Shown: positions 46,209 through 57,040, counted from the stretch's first letter. The stretch is DNA of 64,000 nt from Poecilobothrus nobilitatus (GCA_947095535.1 OX352772.1:272131940-272195939), one strand, 5' to 3'. Numbers and translations: made by a program. The notes: a model not told the origin generated them from the letters alone.

Positions 46209-46280
46209 AACTTCGTGGCGTAGTTAGTAGCGCGTTTGCCTATATGTTACAAGAATATGGGTTCGAGTCCCATCGGAGTT
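46209..46280 (+). tRNA. tRNA-like sequence, probable pseudogene or SINE head
   Basis: 72 nt with a 7-bp acceptor (AACTTCG / CGGAGTT) extended outward by 3 more pairs, TG at positions 8-9, a 4-bp D stem (GCGT/GCGC), a B box GGTTCGAGTCC in a perfect T arm (ATGGG / CCCAT) and a correct 7-nt T loop. The anticodon stem (TTTGC against TTACA) is mostly unpaired and the loop CTATATG has T instead of a purine after the anticodon, so it is unlikely to be a working tRNA. It lies in the 8.6-kb insertion. Confidence 0.5.
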
Positions 46281-46289
46281 ATGAATTTT

Positions 46290-47713
46290 ATATTGATTTT
46301 GTTGATTTTTTCAATTCTAAATTATTTAAGTTGAAAAATCCTTTCACCCTATTCAAAAATTGTTTTTCTTTTCAGGTAAATCTAATGAAAAATAACTTTT
46401 ACTAAAATTTAAATCGTGTAATTTTACAGTTTATAAGTGCAGTTTATAAAAATTGTAATTGACCAAAGTTGTATGCAAACAATATGCATAAGGGGTTATT
46501 TATTTTATACCTTACACCAGAAATTACACATGACATGTATAATACAGGTAAAGGTAAAAAATATGTTAATGAATGTTTCATATTTTTTGCTTTCACTGTA
46601 TCGTTTTACCAATACAAATTTTGAGGTTGTTATTTGACGCTGAAATATAATGCATGTTAATACTAATATAAAACCGTTATAAAAACAATTAGTATTAAAT
46701 TTCAGTTACGCCATATTTATTCTAAAATATCGCTACTAAAATTGTTTTTTGATTTCTTTTTTTCTAAACTAATAATATTTTCTAATTTTACTACCTTTTC
46801 CTTGTAAAAAATATGTCTTTTCCGAATAATTTTCATTTTAAAAGTAATTAGTACCCTTCCGACACCTATTTTTTGAAAAATATTTTATACAATTTTTTCT
46901 TTTTAACTTTTTTTGCTAAATTGAAAATTTTTTGAATGGCATCAATTTTTAAGAGGCAAAATGAAAATTCCATCGGCAAAATAAGATTCGTTTTTAAAAT
47001 TTAATTATGAATTCTCAAAATTTTGATTTAAAAGATTTCATATAATATCATATTAATTAAAAAATGCTTATTTATAATTTTCTTAAAAAATACTTTTATT
47101 AGTATTTGTGCAATATTCATTTTGAAAATTTATAACACATAATAATATGTGTACACATTTATAAAAATCGCAAACATTTTGAATTTAACTAATACAATTT
47201 ATTTTTACATACAATACATACATTTTTAATTTAACTAATACAATTAAATTAAAAATGTTTACGATAAAAAAAAATTGATTTGTATTTGTCTGTTCAAAGT
47301 GACAACTGCTGGCAAACATTTCTATAACATACGTCAAATTACATGATTGTCAAAATAAAATACTTTGGAATTAATTATTTTTGTCACAATTTTATCGTTT
47401 AAAAAATGTTATATGTGTTAAAAATATTATAATGTCGTAAATGTGTTGTAAAAAGTCTGTAAAATCCAATATAGAAATATTTTGTCGTTTAATAGAAAAT
47501 ACTTTTCTTGCGAATTATTTGTTTAATGTTTGTATATCCAATTTATATTGTTAATTAGAAATGGAATTAACAGAAACAGTGCTGTAAAATCCTCCAAATT
47601 TATTTATTGTATTTGTAAAAGTGTTGTATATTAATTTTCAAAGTTATTTTTCAGACATTTTAGCTATAAGCATTGTTTTATAAAGAAATATATGGTAGAT
47701 ATATAAACAAAAT
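46290..47713. other. Gene-free AT-rich right part of the 8.6-kb insertion
   Basis: No gene resemblance. GTAAAAxTGTTGTA-type motifs recur near 47,440 and 47,615, as they do near 39,150 and 39,230 at the other end, perhaps subterminal repeats. Confidence 0.4.
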
Positions 47714-47724
47714 TGTTACTTGGG

Positions 47725-48229
47725 AAGGTTGTTGGTACTGTGGAAGTTGTCAGGCAGAGTTAATGAACTGAACAAGTTTAACATATATATTTAGGTTTTT
47801 CAATAAATTTATTTATATTTCGTAATAGGATATCATACAAATTGTAAGAAAATATTTATTTTATTTCAAGTCAAATCAACTTTGTTTTTATTGCACAAAT
47901 TCATAAGCTTAATAAAATATAGGTACATATGTATGTATGTAGGTAAAAGAAGATATAACAGAAACGAAAAGAAAAACATTTATTGATACTTTTGAATATC
48001 AAGTTATAAAATAATAAAAATAAAAACGAAAACGTAAACAAGAAGACGTGTAATCCAAAATTTTAGTTCTTAAAAGTTATTATTATTTACATAAATAGGA
48101 AGAAAAGAATTTTTTCAGGTCAAATCAAGTTTGTTTTTATTGCGCAAATTCGGTGACTTTTGTTTTTATTTGTAAAATAATAAAAGAAAATATAAATCTG
48201 AAAATAAAAAACCGATTTTGTTTAAAGAA
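47725..48229 (+). repeat. Left TIR of the Polinton-like element, inner piece
   Basis: Reverse complement of 61,361-61,872 with scattered substitutions and indels. Shared anchors include AGGTTGTTGGTACTGTGGAA, TTGTTTTTATTGCACAAATT, ACATTTATTGATACTTTTG and AAACCGATTTTGTTTAAAGAA, which marks the inner end. TGTTTTTATTGCGCAAATTC near 48,130 is a second internal version of the TTGCACAAATTC block near 47,890; the right arm has both. Confidence 0.8.
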
Positions 48230-49145
48230 AAGATTGAGAATAATAATGAGATATTTAGAAAAAACATAAGACATATGTATGTATGTACATTAAGGTACAT
48301 ATGAACTTTCAAAATATTTTATATTCTTTTGATTTCTGTTTATCTGCTGTAAAATAAATTGGAAAAAAAAAAATTAGTTTGACTTTTTCAAACAATTTAA
48401 AACTTATGGCAAATGCTAAAAAAAAAATTATTGACTAGGTGCATCTGCGTTATGTAAGATTTTTTATTTCTGTTCTATAAGAACATTGAGAAAATAATCA
48501 GAAATCTTTGATTAGTTTTTGTGTTATTATTGTAAAAGCTAAGAAATGAAAAAAAAATCAAGGACAAGTTAATTGCTTTTGGTATTTATTGGTAAACATA
48601 AAAATTATAAAACTAAAACCCTTTTTTTTTAATTAAAAGAAGAATTTAAATATGACAGTAAAAATAAAAAAAACAAAAATCATGAATAATTATAAATAAA
48701 AATAAATAATTTTTATCTTTGTCCTATATTTATAAACGTATTTACCAGAACTTCCTAAATGAAAAACCTAAATTAATTTAAAATAAGTTCCTGCAATATA
48801 AATAACAAATACATTTAAAATTTAAAAAATTTTTTATTTTATATTTTTTATTTATTATTACAATTTCCTTTCACTGTCCTGTATTTTTGAATCAGTGAGC
48901 AATAAACCCACTTCTTCATCTCTATATACAAATATTGCTTTTGTTTTTATTTCATTTTCAAGCCCATTATTTATCATTTCCTTATTTTTGAGGAATGAAA
49001 ACAATAAAATTTTGGATCTCAAAGACCCATTTTATTTACAGCATAACAGGTGTTTATTTTTTTGATATTATTTAAAATATAGAGTCTGTAAGACTCCATA
49101 TCTCTTATTTTTAAGAATTTTTGTTTTTTACTTTCTTTAGCTTTT
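48230..49145. other. Gene-free AT-rich stretch inside the Polinton-like element
   Basis: No protein resemblance. Poly-A and poly-T runs only. Confidence 0.4.
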
Positions 49146-49175
49146 TTGTTAAAGGCGTCAAGAAAGCTTCGTGTT

Positions 49176-49439
49176 TTATCCGGTTATGTTGTTGTTGTTC
49201 CGCTTGTTGCTGTTGTGGTTGTTGTTGTTGATGTTGTTGTTCTTTTTGTTGATGGTGTTGATGCTGTTGTTCTTGTTCTTGCTGTTGATGGTGTTGATGT
49301 TGTTGTTGTTGTTGCTGTTATTGCTGTTATGTTGATAAGGTTGCTGATAATGTGTACGTTTTTCGTCTTCTGTCTTCTCTTTCCTTCTTTTTGTTGAAAG
49401 ACGCAGAGCTGATGCATTGTCTGCCTCGTTAAAGAACAT
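49176..49439 (-). repeat. (GTT)n-rich imperfect microsatellite with an Asn-rich frame
   Basis: About 150 bp (49,183-49,333) of imperfect GTT/GCT triplets. On the minus strand an 87-codon frame opens with a non-repetitive, charged stretch (NEADNASALRLSTKRRKEK) before the Asn/Ser tract. It could be the end of a small Polinton gene, or chance. No family is recognised. Confidence 0.4.
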
Positions 49440-49959
49440 ACTTATATATTCTTGCGCGATTATTTTGTAAATTGTTAAATGAAACTGTAACTGTTCTACA
49501 AATTTCGCTGTATTTATACTAATTTAAAAAGTATTGAGGTAAATTTAATTTTTTTTTTTTTAATTATTTTTTATGTAAATCAGATGTGAATAGATTTAAT
49601 ATTTTTTGTTTGGTTTTTATTAAACTGTAATTTATTAAAATGTCTTTTGGCTGCAATGCTGGAAAATATATTTTTAATTCTTTTTTATTTTAAGATGGAT
49701 TTAAGTTCGCATATTTGATTTTAATTAAACTGTAATTTATTAGAATGCCTTTTAACTGCAATGTTGCGAATTCTTTCAATATTTTTTTATTTTAAGTTAG
49801 ACTTGGTTAGACTTAATATTTTTTATTTTGATTTTCATTGAACTATAAATTATCAGAATATCTTTTATCTACAATGTTGCAAATTAGAACCTTTTAAAAG
49901 GTTCTAATTTATCTAAAAAAAAATCGATATTATTATGTTTAGTTTCTTTACGTGCAAAG
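49440..49959. other. AT-rich upstream region of the polymerase-like gene
   Basis: No gene. Three diverged copies of a block of about 115 bp occur (TAAACTGTAATTTATTAxAATG ... CTGCAATG at about 49,622, 49,728 and 49,838), a local tandem repeat before the polymerase-like ATG. Confidence 0.45.
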
Positions 49960-50740
49960 ATGTCCAAAAAAATTATATTACAAAAATTTATGGATGCAAA
50001 TTCGACAAATTCAGAAATAATACGATATTCTATTGAAAATGTCAGTTTGACTTTCGTAAAACGGTATAATGTACGTGGTTGTAATATAAAATTTTATATA
50101 AAAACAGTACCGGTTAACGCAGATCCAATCAATTGGATTAAAGATGCTATACATGATATAGTAAAAGATGGTACAAAAAATGTGTATCTAGGAGATATGA
50201 TAGGAATAACATTTTGCGGGAAAAGCTTTGAAGAACGCGGTCCTGCATTCCTAAATTTTAAATTGGCTAGTGATTTAAAATTTTCAGACATTTGGGATAT
50301 AATATCGAAAGTTTTTCAAAGAAATTCAGAAGGTAAGTACAACATGATTTTTAATTTAATGGACTTTAATGTTTTGAACTTTTTATTTACTTTTTGTTTT
50401 CAATTTACAGGGTTAAGTACAGACAGTAATTTTGCATGGAAATTACACAGTTCAGATTACCTGTTAGAAGCGGAAGGAGTAAAAAGTATACGTTTTGAAC
50501 AGGAATCTAAACAAGAAAAGGGAATAATTTCAATTAAAAATGAAGACAATTTATGCCTAGTTTATGGTAGCAATAATTGTTGCAATAGCCAAAATTGAAA
50601 ATTATAAAGATCATAAAAAAATTCTTAATAATACTGGACAGGTGCAAACTGAATTAGCGTTATGACTAATAAAAAAATCAGAAGAATCAGTCCCTCTACT
50701 GCAAGGTTGCGCGATACCTGATTTGAAAAAAATTCGGAAA
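49960..50740 (+). pseudogene. Polinton-type DNA polymerase B, N-terminal region with intron
   Basis: The ATG at 49,960 opens MSKKIILQKFMDANSTNSEI. The text resembles the region N-terminal to the exonuclease/polymerase part of Maverick-associated protein-primed PolB genes: an ITFCGKSFEERGPAFLNF-like block, KLHSSDYLLE and the GIISIKNEDNLCL motif, followed after a frameshift (about 50,560) by MVAIIVAIAKIENYKDH and an LLQGCAIPDLKKI segment. A clean intron (GTAAGT at 50,333, TTTACAG ending 50,410; 78 bp) joins EG to LSTDSNF in phase. Another stop lies near 50,665. No polymerase catalytic motif remains, because the minus-strand LINE begins at about 50,860. Confidence 0.55.
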
Positions 50741-50859
50741 GTTAAAAAAATTCTAACATTGTATTATATATAACTTATTTATATATTTTTTTCATACTGA
50801 GCATATTTGTGTAGTACAACAAAACAAACAGAACTTTAATACAAACTTTAAATAATTAT

Positions 50860-52445
50860 TCTTATACTTGAACTTCCATTACATTCTCAGTACATTCATA
50901 ACTGATATTCAATAACCAGGATTTTAGTATTTTAAGAATTTTGGTAATACTCTAATATTTTTGATTACAACGGGAAGTTTATTGAATACCCGAGGAGCTA
51001 CTATTTTATAAAAATGACAATAATGAATTTTATTGAACCATGGAGTTCTGATTAGTTGTTTCTTATTTATTCTTAGATTATAATGAAGTGCATAACGTAC
51101 GTGCATATATCCTGATCGCATAAAAAATAATTTCAGGGTTTTATAAAAGTATAGCTTTCTTATAGGAAGGATAAATAATTTTTTAAACAATTCAAAGCTA
51201 GAAGACAAGCATGTTTCTAATGGCATGTTTCTGAGATATCAGTAATTTTTATAATTTTGATTTATAAGTACCACCCCAGCAGACTAATCCATACTCTAAT
51301 TTAGAATGAAAAAGAGCATAGTAGACAACTAGTGGAAACTTTTTCAGAACTATAAAGTCGAATGTGATATAATTGTCTGATAACTTTCTTAAAATATGTT
51401 TTTAGGTACAAGATGCGTTCGGACCAATTAAATTTTTTATCAATAAAAATTCCCAAATATTTGTAATGCTCCACATTTTCAATTTCAAATCAATCCGCGT
51501 GACTTGATCATCTTATGTATTTAATTTTTTTTGTCTAAATTATTTTTATCTTTTTTATAGGCATAATAAGATTTTCTTGTGATTTTCTAGTCTAGTTTCT
51601 AGTTGTTTCTAGTTTTTATGGTCAATGTTTTAGTATTTATTTCTTTAGTTGTTTGTAAAATTTTTTGCAAGTGTTCAATTTCATCCACATTTTTTTCTTG
51701 AATTTTAGAGCTTACAATTTCGCGCATTTTGTTATAATCTGTTTTAGCTTTAGTTATTTTTATTATTGATTTTTTGACAAGCATAACTGATTTAAGGTAT
51801 GCAGTAGTTATTTTGTGATCAGAAAGGTCAGTATTTTCTAATTTATATGAAATATCTACCTTATCATTGCAATTGAAAATTATATGATCGATCAAAGTAT
51901 TTGTATTTAACGATTCTCTTGTACCTTCAGTTTTATTTATAATATTATATCCCGAACTTGATAATATGCCTATGTACTTTATAATTGTATTAGTATTTTC
52001 AAACAGGTTAATATTAACGTCTGCAAAAATTGTTAATTTGGACAATTGCTTTACTTGTTTTTCTATGTGTTCGATAAAAAGGTTGTCGTTTTCGTTTGGT
52101 GCTTTATAGAACGTACCAATTTTGATTTTTGGTGTTGTATTTAGTAACTCAATAATGGCAAAGTTGTATAATTCATCTTGCATAATTGTGTTAAAATTTA
52201 TATCATTCTTTATATATATAGCTGTACCTCCCCCTTTGTTTTTGTTTCGGCAGTTGAAAATAACTTGATAATTTGGTAAGTTGTAGTAATCCTTTTCATT
52301 GTCGTATATCCACACTACATTAAGTATGACTATATCTTATTGTTAAAATAGTTGCTTCTAATTCACAGAATTTGTTTCTTAACCTACATATATTTACGTA
52401 AAGAATTTTTAAATGATCATTCTTTAAATCTTTTGTAAGTTCCAT
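50860..52445 (-). pseudogene. LINE ORF2 relic with deleted RT core
   Basis: On the minus strand the ATG at 52,445 starts MELTKDLKNDHLKILYVNI. A break near 52,320 is followed by the 238-codon frame containing AP-type endonuclease motifs: NKGGGTAIYIKN, FADVNINLFE, NTLIDHIIFN and LSDHKITT. Downstream (51,590-51,250) only late RT/thumb-like pieces survive in broken frames. The last frame (51,226-50,924: KQLIRTPWFNKIHY, VAPRVFNKLPVVIKN) is the LINE C-terminus. The catalytic RT region is gone. It is related to, but different from, the LINEs at 12.7 and 35.2 kb. It is inserted in the Polinton-like element after the polymerase N-terminus. Confidence 0.65.
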
Positions 52446-52939
52446 CAACTACCAATCATATAGTTCTGCCAAGACTCTCTTATTTTCTGCACATGCTCTC
52501 TGTACTTGTTATGAATATGACTTCTATATGTTTTAAGATCTTTTGAAACATCTTTGGATGTGATTCCTATTATTTCATGATATTTATCGTACAATTTACG
52601 TAATTCTTCATAATCAGTCGGTAGTCCTTCCTGATTGATAAGAACTATAATATTTGTTTTTGTTATACCATCATAACATATATCATCTTGATCACGACAA
52701 AATGACAGATATAGTCTCACGTTGTTGTATATTCTGTGATCACATAATCTTGAGAGTACGTATATACTATCACCATTTTCAACTGCTGTTTTTGTAATCC
52801 TAACAATCGGAGGAAGCATAGGATCAATGAATTTACTTTTACTCTCCTGATTTTGATTATTATGTTCCAAGTTTATTGTGTCTCCTCTTATAGGTTGTCT
52901 CTTCTTATAGGTTTTTTTTCTTTTACCCTCTCTATTCAT
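52445..52939 (-). CDS. Putative LINE ORF1, or mixed Polinton-LINE frame
   Basis: An intact 164-codon frame, Met at 52,939. It begins with a very basic stretch (GKRKKTYKKRQPIRG), then Asn/Gln-rich sequence, then a mixed region ending in charged, possibly helical sequence (YREHVQKIRESWQNY). Its TGA shares its last base with the ATG of the LINE ORF2 (TGATG, 52,447-52,443), an arrangement typical of LINE ORF1-ORF2 pairs, so the C-terminal part is probably ORF1. The basic head directly follows the minor-capsid-like ORF and resembles the basic tail of such proteins, so the Polinton-LINE junction may lie inside this frame. No domain is recognised. Confidence 0.4.
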   Translation of the reverse strand: MNREGKRKKTYKKRQPIRGDTINLEHNNQNQESKSKFIDPMLPPIVRITKTAVENGDSIYVLSRLCDHRIYNNVRLYLSFCRDQDDICYDGITKTNIIVLINQEGLPTDYEELRKLYDKYHEIIGITSKDVSKDLKTYRSHIHNKYREHVQKIRESWQNYMIGS

Positions 52940-52940
52940 T

Positions 52941-53237
52941 TCATTGAGTTTCCGAACTGCGCCTCACCTTTTTCATTATTTCTTTACTTCGATCTTGTAC
53001 AACTGCTTTTACATTTGCACCTGTTGCAATATCAGATAAAGCATTAATACCTGAGTTAATAACCTCTCTTTTTAACATATTAGCTCCAGACGTTAATATT
53101 GGTTTTAAATATTTAAAAAGTCCACCAAAACAACTCCATACCCCTCGACACCTTTGGTAAGGTACAATAGAATGCAACAGTGGACCAATATCCTCAAAAC
53201 CTTTACCTGACACCTTTGTTTTTTGAGTTTCTTTCAT
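52941..53237 (-). pseudogene. Polinton minor-capsid-like protein, N-terminus replaced by LTR
   Basis: A 98-codon frame. Residues 10-95 (GKGFEDIGPLLHSIV, YQRCRGVWSCFGGLFKYLKP, then REVINSGINALSDIATGAN and a basic KEIMKKVRR end) look like the small glycine-rich, basic-tailed minor capsid (pVI-like) proteins carried by Polintons and related viruses. The first nine codons (MKETQK...) lie in the retroelement LTR: the same bases occur at 60,007-60,037 in the other LTR. The natural start is therefore lost and the present ATG is acquired. The C-terminal basic tail is cut by a stop at 52,941. In Polintons the protein is a structural component, cleaved and membrane- or capsid-associated; here it is a remnant. 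Confidence 0.6.
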
Positions 53238-53667
53238 TTACTAATTTTTTATTTTCCAATTTTTATTAACATTTTTAATTTTTTGAATATTATAAATTAC
53301 TCATCAAATTGTAATTACAATATTGATATATTGCAATCGCTGACCTACAATTAATAACATAATTATGAATATTATAATTAAGATTGATCATATTACAATT
53401 ACAATATTAGTAGATTGCAATCGTTCAATATTTTTGAGTTCAACGTATTTGAGTTCAATGTATTACAGTACATTTTAGTAAAAATAAATGTACTGTAATA
53501 CATTGAAGTAAATATGATAATACATGCATAATAATAATATCATGATAATACATGATAATACAATAATGATAATAAATGCATTGTACATTTTTCTAAATAT
53601 GATAATACATTTTATGTAAGCATTAAAAATAAGTTAAATTATACATTAAAATTATTGTATTATTACA
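53210..53667 (-). repeat. Truncated 3' LTR of the env-bearing element
   Basis: Direct repeat of 60,007-60,350 with some extra sequence (about 53,455-53,590) containing a local duplication of the ATGTACTGTAATACATTGA type. It begins TGTAATAATAC next to the polypurine tract and breaks off at 53,210 in Polinton minor-capsid sequence. Confidence 0.7.
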
Positions 53668-53679
53668 CCTTCCCTCATG

Positions 53680-53881
53680 GGAAAAAAATTTTATATAATT
53701 ATTAATAAAGATGAAATTTTTTTCTTAACAGTTAATTTCTAATAATCTTTTCTTTTTATATGATATAATAATTTTAATTTAGTTTTTTTTATAAAAACTG
53801 TTTGTTTGTTTGTATTTTATTTATAATTTTGTTTAAAATATTTTGTTTCAGATTTTATGTTATGTTATGTTAAATAATTTT
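53680..53881. other. 3' non-coding region of the env-bearing element
   Basis: AT-rich DNA between the env end and the polypurine tract; no gene. Confidence 0.4.
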
Positions 53882-55150
53882 TTAATTTGAACAAGATTCT
53901 TTTCTTTTTACAACTTTGGAAATATTAAAATTAAGTTTAAGGGGATTGAGATTTATGAAATGGATTTCTAATATGACTGTAGTGTAATTTAATGGCTCTA
54001 TAATTTTTGTAATTAATTTAGTATTCTTTGTTTCTGCTGTACAACGTGGAGACAAATGTATGTATCCACTATTATTTAGCTTTACAATTTTGAAATAATT
54101 GGGACAATAAACTTTCAATGCAGTTTGAGATGCAGTAACGAAAATCCACGTATTTATTGCATTTAATTTATACCATAATTCGTTTTTTAAACTTAAAATT
54201 CGAATATCGCAAAAAGAATTTAAATCTGGCTCACCATATATAGCCTTTGCTATGCAAGAGCTACTAGTTTTGGCTGGTATATTTACACTATGCAGAAAAA
54301 CATTTTTAAAGAAGAATTTGGAAGATTGCTTAGCACTTTACAAAACGTTAAGTTTTCCTGATCGAAACTAATAAAACTATCACGTTTTTGATTTATTGCA
54401 ACAAGATTTTGTTTAAAATTTTTGTTTTGTTTTGAAATTTATTTCATTATTCAGTAATTTTCTTAATGAAACTAGAATATCATTTTGTCTTCTATAAAAG
54501 TTTTGAATGTAGGAAGTTAGAATGATTGAAGTTTCATCTAACTCATGTAAAAGTTGTTGATATGTAGTAATATTTTCAATTCTTGGAAGTAAATTCTTTA
54601 GTAATTCGTTATTAATTTTTAAATTTAACGTAGAATTTTGAAATATTTCAATTGAATTTCTTAAAATTATACTTTGTTTTTCAATTATGTGTAAGATAAA
54701 TTTATTGGACTCATTTTGGTCGGAAATTTCTTTTTCTATGTATTCAGAATCTTGTGCATCCATTACACCAAATAATTCTTTTAACAAAGAACCACCAATG
54801 TTTATAAGACCGCGTTTTTGTTTTGTATGTGAGAAAAATTTTTCAATTTCTTGCTGGGTGTTAGTAATTTTGGATAGTTTTGTATTTAAAAAATGAATAG
54901 TTAAAGAGCATTGATCAATAGGAAATATTTCCTTTATTTCTTTACACATATTTTTTAAATTGTCAAAATTTATTTGGATTTGATCCAGTTCAATGTTCAT
55001 GTTTGTCATATCATAATATAAAATTAATTTCCAATTTGATGAAATAATTCGGTAGTCTCCCAAAGATTCCAAGTATAAGCCAGAATTTTCATCGTGTTTC
55101 GTTATGTTGAACATCATTTGTGATTTGCCAGTGGAAATTAGAAAACTTAG
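53882..55150 (-). pseudogene. env: Envelope (F-type fusion protein) gene, copy B, frameshifted
   Basis: The 234-codon N-terminal frame (Met at 55,117) has a basic, furin-type cleavage motif KQKR at residues 99-102, followed by a glycine/hydrophobic fusion-peptide-like segment and an LFGVMD motif, then long helical/coiled sequence. This is the order of insect errantivirus and baculovirus-F-like envelope proteins. The frame breaks at about 54,413 near an A-run; degraded downstream frames continue to 53,882 with Cys and Pro-Arg-Cys positions. The natural signal peptide is not in frame. A splice-acceptor-like TTTTAATATTGTAG lies at about 55,158-55,171, as expected if env was made from a spliced RNA. 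Stops and the missing C-terminal membrane anchor make it non-functional. Confidence 0.65.
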
Positions 55151-56822
55151 AAATCTACAATATTAAAAGAAAATAAAATAAATGAATCATATTATTATAT
55201 CTAATGTCAATAAACAGTTTTAAGAGGTTGTTATGAAACAGTTTTAAGAGATTGTTATGAACCATTTTCATCCAGGGATAATCTGATCTATGATCAGTTG
55301 AGTCGTCTGAATGTTCAGAAGATTCTTTAGGAAAAATATGTGATTTGACGATAGGATTTTTAGAAGCTTTTTTCTCTGATGATTTTTCTCTGAGGCTTCT
55401 GTTTCCTCAGATTCAACCTTTTCGTCTAAATTTTTAAGAAACAGGTGAACGTGATAAAGACATTTGGTTTTTTTCTTCAACTATGCGTCTGCAAATTTTT
55501 CTCATTCTCAGACTTAGATTTATATTCAAATAACATAAATAACATAACATAAATTGCATAATAATTAAGATTTAAGGTAACTAAATTACACATAAATACA
55601 CAACCTAGGTATCAAATTAATAGTTTGTTTTGAAATTTATTTCATTATTCAGTAATTTTCTTAATGAAACTAGAATATCATTTTGTCTTCTATCAAAGTT
55701 TTGAATGTAGGAAGTTAGAATGATTGAAGTTTCATCTAACTCATGTAAAAGTTGTTGATATGTAGTAATATTTTCAATTCTTGGAAGTAAATTCTTTAGT
55801 AATTCGTTATTAATTTTTAAATTTAACGTAGAATTTTGAAATATTTCAATTGAATTTCTTAAAATTATACTTTGTTTTTCAATTATGTGTAAGATAAATT
55901 TATTGGACTCCTTTTGGTCGGAAATTTCTTTTTCTATGTATTCAGAATCTTGTGCATCCATTACACCAAATAATTCTTTTAACAAAGAACCACCAATGTT
56001 TATAAGACCGCGTTTTTGTTTTGTATGTGAGAAAAATTTTTCAATTTCTTGCTGGGTGTTAGTAATTTTGGATAGTTTTGTATTTATAAAATGAATAGTT
56101 AAAGAGCATTGATCAATAGGAAATATTTCCTTTATTTCTTTACACATATTTTTTAAGTTGTCAAAATTTATTTGGATTTGATCCAGTTCAATGTTCATGT
56201 TTGTCAGATCATAATATAAAATTAATTTCCAATTTGATGAAATAATTCGGTAGTCTCCCAAAGATTCCAAGTATAAGCCAGAATTTTCATCGTGTTTCGT
56301 TATGTTGAACATCATTTGTGATTTTCCAGTGGAAATTAGAAAACTTAGAAATCTACAATATTAAAAGAAAATAAAATAAATGAATCATATTATTATATCT
56401 AATGTCAATAAACAGTTTTAGGAGGTTGTTATGAAACAGTTTTAAGAGATTGTTATGAACCATTTTCATCCAGGGATAATCTGATCTATGATCAGTTGAG
56501 TCGTCTGAATGTTCAGAAGATTTTTTAGGAAAAATATGTGATTTGACGATAGGATTTTTAGAAGCTTTTTTCTCTGATAATTTTTCTCTGAGGCTTCTGT
56601 TTCCTCAGATTCAACCTTTTCGTCTAAATTTTTTAGAAACAGGTGAACGTGATAAAGACATTTGGTTTTTTTCTTCAACTATGCGTCTGCAAATTTTTCT
56701 CATTCTCAGACTTAGATTTAAATTCAAATAACATAAATAACATAACATAAATTGCATAATAATTAAGATTTAAGGTAACTAATTTACACATAAATACACA
56801 ACCTAGGTATCAAATTAATAGT
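54424..56822 (-). repeat. 1,198-bp tandem duplication covering the env N-terminal part
   Basis: Positions 54,424-55,621 and 55,622-56,822 are almost identical at a fixed offset of 1,198 bp, with only about a dozen single-base differences seen. The unit holds the env N-terminal two-thirds and about 500 bp upstream. The first unit (right) therefore ends env abruptly at the junction. Confidence 0.85.
55617..56348 (-). pseudogene. env: Envelope gene fragment, copy A
   Basis: A 232-codon frame (Met at 56,315) matching copy B at nearly every residue, including the KQKR cleavage-type motif and the fusion-peptide-like segment. It terminates at the duplication junction (55,617-55,622), so it lacks the C-terminal half and membrane anchor. 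The same acceptor-like sequence occurs upstream near 56,357. Confidence 0.65.
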
Positions 56823-57040
56823 TCAACATAGAATAATTATTCTTTAATTTTAGAATAATAATTTTTTTTTACTAATTTTTGTATTACTTTCTTTGTTTTT
56901 TCTTTGTATTACAAATATAATAATATTTTTGTTAATAGTTATTATTTAGTTTAATTATATGCACAAAAATAGGAAATTAGAAAATATTTTTTTTTAAATT
57001 GAAATTTGAATTAAAGTTTAATAGAAATTAAAAATTATTA
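56823..57040. other. AT-rich spacer
   Basis: Nothing recognised between the env duplication and the DINE-1-like element. Confidence 0.4.

Larger units (their letters stand above)
39112..47724. mobile_element. 8.6-kb insertion with CCCAAGTAACA ends
   Basis: CCCAAGTAACA at 39,112-39,122 is the exact reverse complement of TGTTACTTGGG at 47,714-47,724. In the intact right Polinton TIR the two flanks are contiguous (GGAAGTAAAGGTTG in reverse complement), which shows the 8,613 bp between are an insertion with apparent AA duplication. Inside are a spliced plus-strand gene fragment, a multi-exon minus-strand gene, a fold-back, a SINE copy, a DINE-1-like array and a tRNA-like sequence. No transposase was recognised, so it may be non-autonomous or of an unfamiliar type. 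Confidence 0.65.

Noticed and set aside
46209..46280. Functional tRNA gene
   Set aside because: The anticodon stem does not pair and position 37 is T, so the working-tRNA reading was dropped in favour of a pseudogene or SINE head.
54687..56094. Two 69-codon plus-strand ORFs inside env
   Set aside because: Antisense shadows of the duplicated env segment.
53882..56315. Env as a native Polinton gene
   Set aside because: Flanking LTRs, primer site and polypurine tract place it in a nested LTR retroelement.
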